A DNA stretch of 64,000 nucleotides, from positions 248,001 to 312,000 of the forward strand of contig JAIWQS010000079.1 of the NCBI GenBank assembly GCA_029891385.1. Direction: 5' to 3'. Under the pieces are notes generated by a model, which was not told the origin of the DNA, did not search any database, and was given only the letters and a program-made list of their open reading frames with translations. This DNA comes from Erythroxylum novogranatense (taxonomy: Eukaryota; Streptophyta; Magnoliopsida; Malpighiales; Erythroxylaceae). This document shows, in pieces, positions 56,535-64,000 of the stretch; positions within the stretch are counted from its first letter, which is position 1, and every line of letters starts with the position of its first letter. A program made the position numbers and the translations under genes.

Positions 56535-57640
56535 ACCTATGGATAGACAGGTGCACCTGATTCAGATGGGACCACCATAAACCCAAATAAACATGCATAT
56601 CACATAATTCACACAATTTATACACATTAGCCACAAATAGCTTTTACAAAATTCACTTTCACTTGATTTCCACATAATCGCCAAAAATCACATATCCGAA
56701 TCTCTCTCACTTAACGAATCATTTTTCAAACACTTCCAACATGAACTTACATACAAAAGACACTTCATACAAATCATAATCATCACAAGGAGTAATTAAT
56801 TCAAAAATCGTAACTCGTTGGAAAGCATAATTAGCCTTTATTATAAAATTTTTTTTTAACCTACAACTCAATTATTAAGAAATCACCCACCTTAATTCCT
56901 TTCACTTTGGGATTAATCAATTGGCCTTGCTTCTTCCTCCAATTGCCTCATTTCACCTTCATCTAGCATAATCATCCTATAAGCATAAAAGATAGCAAAA
57001 TTGGACTTTCTAAAGTTATGAAAGCATGGAATTTAACCTTTCTAACTTTACCCATAACTTTCCTAAGATATTAGAACCCAAAACCCATCAAGAAACTTCA
57101 AAAATTTCGAAATTCCCCTTACCTTAATGAAACCCACGAAATTCTGATTTTGCTTCTAATGGAGGATTAATTCTTCCTCTACCCTTATCCTTCTTAAAGA
57201 ACTTCTTAAATCTCTTTTCTCAAGCAAGAATCAACAAAGCTTTAACTCCTCTTCTTCTTCTTCTTCTTCAACCGAAGTCTCCTCTTCTCCTTTCTCTTAG
57301 GTAGTTTCGTAAGTCTCTTTAGTAAAGGCTTAAGGGATTGGCTTCTTAACTTATAACCTAGAGTAAAACTACGTAGTTTTAATAAAGCTCTCCTTTTCCC
57401 TTAAGAATTTCGTAGCTTCCTTCCTTCACTTACGACAACTCCACTTGCTTCCTATTTAATTCAATTCTTCTTCATCATTTAATGACATTTGAAAAGGGCT
57501 AAAAGCCCATCTTATTAACCTTTAGCCTAAAACAGTTTTGGACATCCTTAAACGCCTTCGCACTAACTTATTGCCTTTAATTTATAAGAATTTATCAAAA
57601 TTATAATTTTAACTAAATCCTTTCAATTTATTTCTATTAA
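56535..57640 (-). repeat. GYP-4 3' LTR, right part
   Basis: It continues the LTR from 47048 (TGGATAGACAGGTGCACC). It contains a CTT microsatellite at 57250-57269. Its original right end and the polypurine tract are missing; the exact break is uncertain. Confidence 0.75.
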
Positions 57641-57659
57641 CTAAACAAAAAAATTCTAA

Positions 57660-58327
57660 CTAAAAGGAATTAATCAATCTAAACCTCAACTGCACAGTCT
57701 TGTTCCTAAGAATCTTTTTTTTAGTATCCAAGATCTGCACTAGAAGCTCTTCATAACTCAGTTGAACTTCAATGGCTTGAATGATATGGGAGAGCTCTGA
57801 TCGATATCTGCTCAGCATAGAGACATGAAAAACATCATAAATCTGGGATAATTCAGGAGGCAATGCTAACCTGTAATCCAACGGACCAATCCTCTCCAGA
57901 ATCTCATGAGGCTCCACATACCTCGGGCTCAGCTTACCCTTCTTCCCGAATCTCAAAATCCCTTTTCAAGGGGAAGTCTTAAGAAACACCTTTTCGCCGA
58001 CCTCATACTCCATCTCTTTCCTGTGAGCATCTTCAAAACTCTTCATCCTGTCCTGAGCTGCCTTCAGCCTGTCCTTAATCAAGTTGACCATATCAACGGT
58101 CATCTGTATCAACCCTAGACCCAAGAGTTTCATGTCTCCCTCTGCATCCCAACACACTGGAGTCCTACATCTCCTCCCATACAAAACCTCATAAGGAGCC
58201 ATCTGAATGCTCGAATGATATGAATTATTATAGGCAAACTCAATCAAGGGCAAGTGCTCATCCCATGCTCCTCTAAAATCCATCACACAAGCCCTGAGCA
58301 TTCCCTCAAGAGTCCGAATGGTCCTCT
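57660..58327 (-). pseudogene. GYP-4 pol C-terminus: integrase end and partial chromodomain
   Basis: Starting at the COP-2 insertion point, the - strand reads RTIRTLEGMLRACVMDF, LPLIEFAYNNSYHSS, MAPYEVLYGRRCRTPVCWD and QDRMKSFEDAHRKEMEYEVG, then, after a frameshift near 57965, [17 protein letters not shown] and [12 protein letters not shown]. The chromodomain starts as [16 protein letters not shown], but the deletion fuses it to LRFRLINSF and a stop. The integrase segment lost from GYP-1 is partly present here. The preceding catalytic Glu codon seems to be the very place where COP-2 inserted. Confidence 0.9.
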
Positions 58328-60429
58328 TGTTGGAGTTATGTAAATATAGTGCCCTGGAAAGCAAGTGTATTTACATGTAACTTTATCTTCTTTAGTTACA
58401 GTTTTGTAATGAAAATATTTATTATTAATAAAACAAAAGAGTTTGGTTTTATCTGTATGAGCATTATATATCTGGTCATAAGGTACCAAGATTCATTTGT
58501 AAGTAATATACATATACATAGAGATGTATGGGAAACATGTATATTATTAGAATCAATTAATTGATTCACAGTTGAATAATCAAGTTGGTCGTTTGATTAT
58601 GGTTTAGGCTGTAGTGTTGCCATTTATCTCCATATAAGTAAAGGAGTTTACTTAAAGGGAATGATGAGTTTCATATCATGATAGTAGTAGACTATCGATA
58701 ATGGCACTATTAAATGAATACGGAATCAAGTATGTTTTCAAGAATAAAGTGGGCCGTTACTTTAATCTTAAAACATACAACTTAAGCATTCGCTTATTAT
58801 GAACCACAATCTTGATGAGTGGTGAACTCATATGTGTTTCATTATAATTCTTGATATGATCGGAATGGATTTTTACAGGTATTAATCCGATTATGCATGT
58901 TGGAATTATTAATTGAAACATGTATCGTGAACATTCACTCAAATAAAGAGTTTATAGTGTTATCATCTCTTCAAGATGTTTTAAGGAGATTTGGTGATTA
59001 AATGGCGCCAATGAGTTTGATGGACTAGCTACCCATCAAGTCTTAACACTAAGATGAGATCTTATGTGTTAATCACCATATAAAGTAAAATGAGAGATCT
59101 AGAAGGAAAAACCAACATAAGGGCAAAACGATAATTTTACCCTTTGTTGTGCGGATGGCTATAATAAGGTTCTAAATAGGGTTTGCAATAAGACATATTC
59201 TCATAATATTTAATAATTCAAGAGTTCAACTAATTGTCTTTAGTGGAATGACATTTAGTTAATAAGCTAGAATTAATTCCAATGAGATTGAATTATTTAC
59301 GGCTTATTGGAGCTTGAATTATCAAAGTCCAATAAGATTCCCCACTTGGCTTTAAGGAAGGTTATCAAGCTAAGTAAGAAGTAGTTTGGAGGCTTTAGAA
59401 GTCCATAATTGAATGATGGGCTTATACTAATTAATGGTTAATTGGAAGCCCATATGTTCATTTAGAAATGAGCTTGTTTTGGTTTAATCTAATTGATTAG
59501 ATTAATTATATTAAAAAAAAAATTTTAAATTGAGAAGAAGTAATTTTGAAATTGTGTTAAGTTAGATGTGTAACCACACATTTGACATTAAAATACTAAA
59601 TAAAGATGGTCTTTATTATGGTTCATCATTATTAAATGGAGTTATGAACTTACCATTAAATGATTTAATGGTTGGCTTTTAATGTTGGCATGTAACCTAT
59701 TTGCATTCATTAGATTAAAGATGAAAGTTGTGCATTAGATGGACCATCTTCTTTCTTTCTTCTTGCCAAAACCGAAATGGGTATTCAATTATAGGTTATG
59801 GTCTTTTCAAATAGCCATTTTAAAGATAAATGAAGTAAGTCTCATTTATTGGCTATTTGATGAGTGATTAATGTAAGAAGTGATGCATTGGATGCCTCTC
59901 ACTTTTTCCATTCATGCATATTTCATAATTGAGATGTAAGAAAGGGTTCTGGCATGGTTTTTAGACATTCTCTCCTTTCATGCAAGGTAGAACTGAAATT
60001 CCTAAGTGAAAGAATTGAAAGAGTTTCAATTTTGGTTCTTCTTCTTCTAAGAAAATCTCCTCCAAATATTTCTTCTCCTTTCCCACCAAAGGATTTTGTT
60101 AACCTAGTTGTTCTTGAAGAACAAGTGGTAAATCTAATTGGTTGAGGATACCACAACAAGGAAGAAGATAGATTGCCAAAGGAAAAGACTTCAAAGGCAA
60201 AGGATTTGGATATAAGAAGGAGAGGATAGCGCAATGAGGATTTAAAGTCAGAATGGCGAAGTCGGTAATTCCTTTTATCTTGTTCTTGGTTTTATTATCC
60301 TTATACCATATCATGTATGGATTAGCATGTTGATTTGGATATATTGCTTCCGCTGCAAGATGATTTCTTAAAAGTTTTGAAATCTATCGTTTCTCCATAC
60401 TAAGCATGTTTTCTTTTTCCGATCCAACA
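58328..60429 (+). repeat. COP-2 5' LTR (2102 bp)
   Basis: TGTTGGAGTTATGTAAATAT to ...TTTTCCGATCCAACA. Compared with the inner solo LTR (31412-33491) many differences are at CAG/CTG. An open frame of 63 codons (59954-60145) has a near-identical counterpart at 33016-33207. Confidence 0.94.
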
Positions 60430-60431
60430 AT

Positions 60432-60443
60432 TGGTATCAAAGC
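60432..60443 (+). other. COP-2 primer-binding site (initiator tRNA-Met type)
   Basis: TGGTATCAAAGC has one change from TGGTATCAGAGC, two bases after the LTR. Confidence 0.85.
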
Positions 60444-61828
60444 CGCTTTTCATGCATGATTTGGTTCCTATATGGTGGATGCATGGGTTGGCAATCTTTT
60501 ATGTATACTGCATATTTTTATGTGATAGAAATATATATGGTGTATGTTGCTCTTTTGGTTGTCCATAGAAGTTAAATTTTATCTTGTAAGATTTCTTCAT
60601 TTGGTTGTAATAAGGAGGTGTTCTATCATCACCATGTTTCCTCTTTGGTTTCTTTTTCTATTTTATTTGATTTTGTAATGCACAAATTGATGTAATGATG
60701 AAGAAGGAGCAGCCATGGATTGAAGAAATGGAAAGGTAAAATTTTCGTGTATCCTTTTGTGTTTTGGCATAAGTTTTGTGAAAACTAAGTTGCTGGAATT
60801 TTTTTTTCAATGAATCATATTTCAGTTATGATTGGAAAACAAGTGCTGGAATTTTTTGTCAAAACAAAGATTTGGTTTTCTAAAAATCTAGTGCTGGAAT
60901 TTTATTTTTCAAAATGAAAAAATTCTAATTTCATAAATGCCATTACATTTTGTTTACCGAATGGGCCGGATCATGTTAGCGAAGAGTTCGAAGCGGAAGA
61001 TCCAAGATGAAGAAGCATATTTTGGGCCTAAAAGGCTTGTAATTATTTTATGTTTCTAGGATGGACAATCAAAAGTGGCTTTATTAGTTCATGTGATGAA
61101 TGGAGAAATGAATGCTTGTAATATGTGATATTATGTGATTGCATGTCATTTAGAAAATTGCCAACCCTAGGCCTTGCCATGCATTCATTATGTATGAGAT
61201 ATATAACGAAACAATATAGGATGGATAATAAATTGCATCTAGACAAGATGGTATTTAAAACTTAAAGCCCAAAAAGATTGAGTGGGAGAGGATGCTCCTG
61301 TGAGAGTCCACGGTCTCCAAATGATGGTCCGTTTGCATATGGTGAAGTGTTACTCCCCATCGGAGGGCATGGATCCTAGATCTTGCATGGTTTGGGTCTC
61401 CTTAAGGATAAGTCCACTTAATGATAGCAAATGTGACCTCCCACTGAGGCATGATTTGTAGGTATCTTTAGTGAATGAATTAAATGGTTATACACTCAAC
61501 ATTTTTATCAATAAACCGCCCACCGTAGCTCACATTGGTAAAAGTATGGACCAAATTAAGACGCTTCTTAAAAATTTGAGCATGAGATGCTTGGTAGTTT
61601 TTAAGTGGGAGGGTCCAGTTTTTCTTTTAATAGATAAGATGGCCCACCGTCACTTAGTCTCATTATAGATAAGAAAAATAACCGTCAGATAATGTTTTAA
61701 TTTTTAAGTTTTATTAAATCTATCATCATGCATACATGCATCATGATTTTATACAAAGTTCCATAAATTGTTGACTAGTATGCTCATGTTTTAATAATTT
61801 ATATTTTCGAGACATAATCAACCACAAA
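60444..61828 (+). other. COP-2 untranslated leader
   Basis: Colinear with the COP-1 leader. Minisatellite words GTGCTGGAATTTT occur at 60791, 60847 and 60893 (three copies against five in COP-1). No convincing gene. Confidence 0.8.
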
Positions 61829-62300
61829 ATGAATCCACTCACCCCGCTTCGACTAATAACAAATTGGAAAATGGAGACAAGTTTAATGAATGGAGACATA
61901 ACCTTGACATTGTTCTTCAATATGAACGTATTTCATGGGTGTTAATCGAAATGAGCCTACACCTCTAAGTGGAGATGCAACTCCTGAACAAGTCCAACAA
62001 CATGAGCGTTGGCAGAATGCTGACAAGACTACTAAGTGTTATATTCTGGCTTCTGTCAGTGGCATGTTGCAAAAGAAAATTGTTTGTATGAAAACTGCTA
62101 GTGCAATGGTCCATCACCTACATGAGATGTTTGGTGTGAGGACTAGGTCTGCAAGAGTGAAAGCTATCCAAACCTTTCATAATCTCAGACAAAAACCTGG
62201 TGAACCGGTGCAGGATTACATGATGAAGGTAATCTCTGCGGTCACTGAGGCTGAGATGCTTGGGGCGGATATGGATGCGGACACGCAGATGATTATGATC
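61829..62300 (+). pseudogene. gag: COP-2 gag, truncated
   Basis: The ATG at 61829 opens MNPLTPL and shifts soon after. The main open piece starts at 61935: CYILASVSGMLQKKIVCMKT, MVHHLHEMFGVRTRSARVKA, IQTFHNLRQKPGEPVQDYMM and EAEMLGADMDADTQMIM. At about 62299 it runs into RT sequence out of frame. The zinc knuckle is deleted. Confidence 0.87.
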
Positions 62301-63790
62301 GGAAATAGATTCTATGTATACTAATGAAGTCTGGGTCCTTGTAGATCTACCACTGTGTCTAAAACCATAGGGTGTAAATGGATCTACAAAAGGAAAAGGG
62401 ATCGGATGGAAAGGTAGAGACCTTTAAAGCTAGATTGGTAGCTAAAGGCTATACTCAAAAGGAGGGTATAGACTACGAGGAGACTTTTCTCGGTTGCCAT
62501 GCTTAAGTCCATCAGATTCTTTTAGCCATAGCAGCCTATTTCGATTATGAAATATGGAAAATGGATGTCAAGACCGCATTTCGAATGGAGATCTTGAGGA
62601 GACCATTTATATGGCCCAACCGAAGGATTCATTGAGCTAGGTAATGAGCATAAGGTTTGCAAGTTGCAAAGGTCCATTTATGGATTTAAGCAAGCATCTA
62701 GGTCTTGGAACATTAGGTTTGATAAGGCTATCAAAACCTATGGGTTCATACAAAACCTAGATGAGCCTTGTGTTTACAAAAGAATACAAGAAGGTAAGGT
62801 TACTTTCCTAATCCTATATGTTGATGACATTCTGCTCATTGGGAATGATGTGGGAATGTTATCTGCGGTTAAGGATGGCTGAATGAACAGCGATTTTCAA
62901 TGAAGGATTTGGGAGAGGCTACCATGTTTTAGGGATCAAACTTATAAGGGATCATAAGAACAAGAAGATAGTTTTGTCTCAACTAACCTACATTGAGAAT
63001 ATGCTCAATAAGTTCGCCATGCAAGATTCCAAGAGGGGTTTCACTCCTACTAGACATGGAATCAAACTTTCAAAGGAACAAGCACCTAAAACCCAAGAGG
63101 AGGTTGAGCATGCGTAACATTCCATATGCTTTGGCAGTTGGTAGTTTGATGTATGCAATGTTTGCACTAGATCGGATATCATTATACGATGGGGTCGGTA
63201 GCGATTTCATCCAATCCAGAATGGAACATTCGATGCGGTTATGTATACTTAAGTATCTTCGTAGACGAAGAACTTAATGCTTGTTTACTCTGGAAGTAAT
63301 CTTATTCCGACGGGATATACGGATTCGATTTCCAATCGATGTTGATTCAAGGAAATCAACTTCGTTCAATATTTACTTTAGGAGGTGGAGCTATAGTTTG
63401 GAGGAGTGTCAAGCAATCTTGTATTGCTGATTCGACTATGGAGGTGAGTATGTTGTCGCTTGTGAAACAACAAAGGAAGCGCCCCGCTCCTAAGTTCCTA
63501 AATAATTTGGAGGTAGTTCCGGAGGGAGAAAAGCCATTACACTTTATTGTGATAATAGTAAAAGGCTAATTCTAAAGAACCTCGGAACCACAAAGCTTCC
63601 AAACACATTGAGCGAAAGTATCATGTCATAAGGGAGATAATACAACGTGGAGAAGTGGATGTGGTAAAGATTCCTACAGAGCAAAACCTTGTTGATCCGT
63701 TCACAAAGACATTGACTCAAAACCTTGCTGGAGAAATAGAATTAACACAAGCCTATGGTAGGAGGTGGATTAAGTAGATTGAGAGAAAAA
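62301..63790 (+). pseudogene. COP-2 reverse transcriptase and RNase H
   Basis: Just after the deletion the RT N-terminus reads SEIDSMYTNEVWVLVD. Frameshifts follow, then an open palm: KLQRSIYGFKQASRSWNIRF, YGFIQNLDEPCVYKRIQ and FLILYVDDILLIGND with an intact YVDD. RNase H pieces include LKYLRR, GGGAIVWRSVKQSCIADSTM and HFIVIIVKG-type frames, ending with PTEQNLVDPFTKTLTQ near 63690. Several shifts coincide with expected CAG/CTG codons. Confidence 0.88.
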
Positions 63791-63804
63791 TATCCCTAGA
63801 CTCA

Positions 63805-64000
63805 AGTGAGCTGAGTGCAAACACTATACCTTGAGTGCTTCTCTTTTGTTCAATCTCTTGTACTTGGATTCTTTCAATGTTTATTTTAGTAGCACTCTTT
63901 CATTTTGCTTTGGTTGAATTCTGAGGAAGTAACTTGCGTCAATTTCCTTTTATTGTTTTGAGCATGGGTAGATATTTTCTTTTTCTCTTGCACTCTTTTT
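63805..64000 (+). other. Probable Athila-type 3' non-coding sequence
   Basis: After CTAGACTCAAGTG the sequence does not continue into the usual copia tract and LTR. CTGAGTGCAAACACTA, TTGAGTGCTTCTC and a T-rich run weakly resemble the reverse complement of ATH-3 at 30190-30310. No open frame. The assignment is tentative. Confidence 0.35.

Larger units (their letters stand above)
44970..58327 (-). mobile_element. GYP-4: Ty3/gypsy chromovirus (Tekay/Del-type), split by COP-3 and cut by COP-2
   Basis: A - strand element inserted at the edge of ATH-2. It has an LTR of about 3.2 kb in two pieces (44970-47048 and 56535-about 57640), then the end of pol (57660-58327). The remainder lies beyond COP-2, outside the window. 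The polypurine tract, the LTR/coding junction and the second half of the chromodomain are deleted at about 57640-57690. Confidence 0.85.
58328..63800 (+). mobile_element. COP-2: Ty1/copia deletion derivative, same family as COP-1
   Basis: 5' LTR, primer-binding site, leader, gag, then a direct jump to RT and RNase H. The Gag C-terminus, zinc knuckle, protease and integrase are absent. The coding end (PTEQNLVDPFTKTL) is present near 63690, but the usual purine tract and 3' LTR are not seen. The insertion lies in the integrase of GYP-4. Confidence 0.9.

Noticed and set aside
59954..60145. A 63-codon open frame in the COP-2 LTR, nearly identical to 33016-33207 and partly to 34417-34626, possibly a small protein gene
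   Set aside because: The copies are close LTR relatives. The differences between the first two, for example VSRH/VFRH, VEPK/VELK and LLVL/LVVL, are amino-acid changing, which does not suggest selection, and COP-1's LTR does not keep the frame.
1..64000. A host protein-coding gene, CRISPR array, rRNA or tRNA gene, or telomeric array
   Set aside because: None was recognised. tRNA-like matches are confined to 12-19-base primer-binding sites, direct repeats are LTRs or minisatellites, and no exon-like coding outside retroelement domains was found.

Overview
The window is a block of plant repetitive DNA, apparently made entirely of nested long-terminal-repeat (LTR) retrotransposons. I find no convincing host gene, rRNA, tRNA or CRISPR array. 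The AT-rich composition, the Tekay/Del-type chromoviruses, Athila-type and Ty1/copia elements, and the depth of nesting point to gene-poor (probably pericentromeric) chromatin of a flowering plant, most likely a eudicot. The sequence does not identify the species.

Layout. (1) 1-7302: GYP-1, a + strand Tekay-type gypsy element whose 5' LTR is cut by the window edge; it sits in the RNase H region of COP-1. (2) 7303-14276: COP-1, a - strand copia element, itself inserted in ATH-1. (3) 14277-18156: ATH-1, + strand Athila-lineage gag-pro sequence, an LTR, then a second element's leader collapsed onto an LTR tail. (4) 18157-29537: a truncated COP-1-family LTR (- strand) split by GYP-3 (18728-28854), a - strand Tekay-type element with a perfect CTTCT target duplication. 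(5) 29538-36752: a third Athila-type copy (ATH-3, - strand), split by a COP-1-family solo LTR that carries another solo LTR of the same family (30718-34913). (6) 36753-37329: a COP-3-family LTR fragment. (7) 37330-44969: ATH-2, - strand Athila-type gag-pro element with an accessory ORF. (8) 44970-58327: GYP-4, a - strand Tekay-type element whose LTR is split by COP-3 (47049-56534, - strand, both LTRs present) and whose integrase is cut by COP-2. (9) 58328-about 63800: COP-2, + strand, same family as COP-1, with a gag-to-RT deletion. (10) About 63805-64000: probably Athila-type 3' non-coding DNA.

How the parts work together. The autonomous families once encoded Gag, protease, reverse transcriptase, RNase H and integrase. 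Every copy here is broken by stops, frameshifts or deletions. The Athila-type copies have gag and pro but no RT or integrase in three places, so they look like a non-autonomous family that would need a helper.

Most noteworthy signals: (a) a recurrent change at CAG/CTG trinucleotides, usually to CG, when sister copies are compared, either a sequencing artefact at CHG-methylated sites or an unusual mutation pattern; (b) clusters of a palindrome-like TCGCCGCGGCGAA motif at about 24-bp spacing, shared by Tekay-type LTRs and Athila-type 3' regions; (c) the gag-pro-only Athila family; (d) a solo LTR nested in a solo LTR of its own family.
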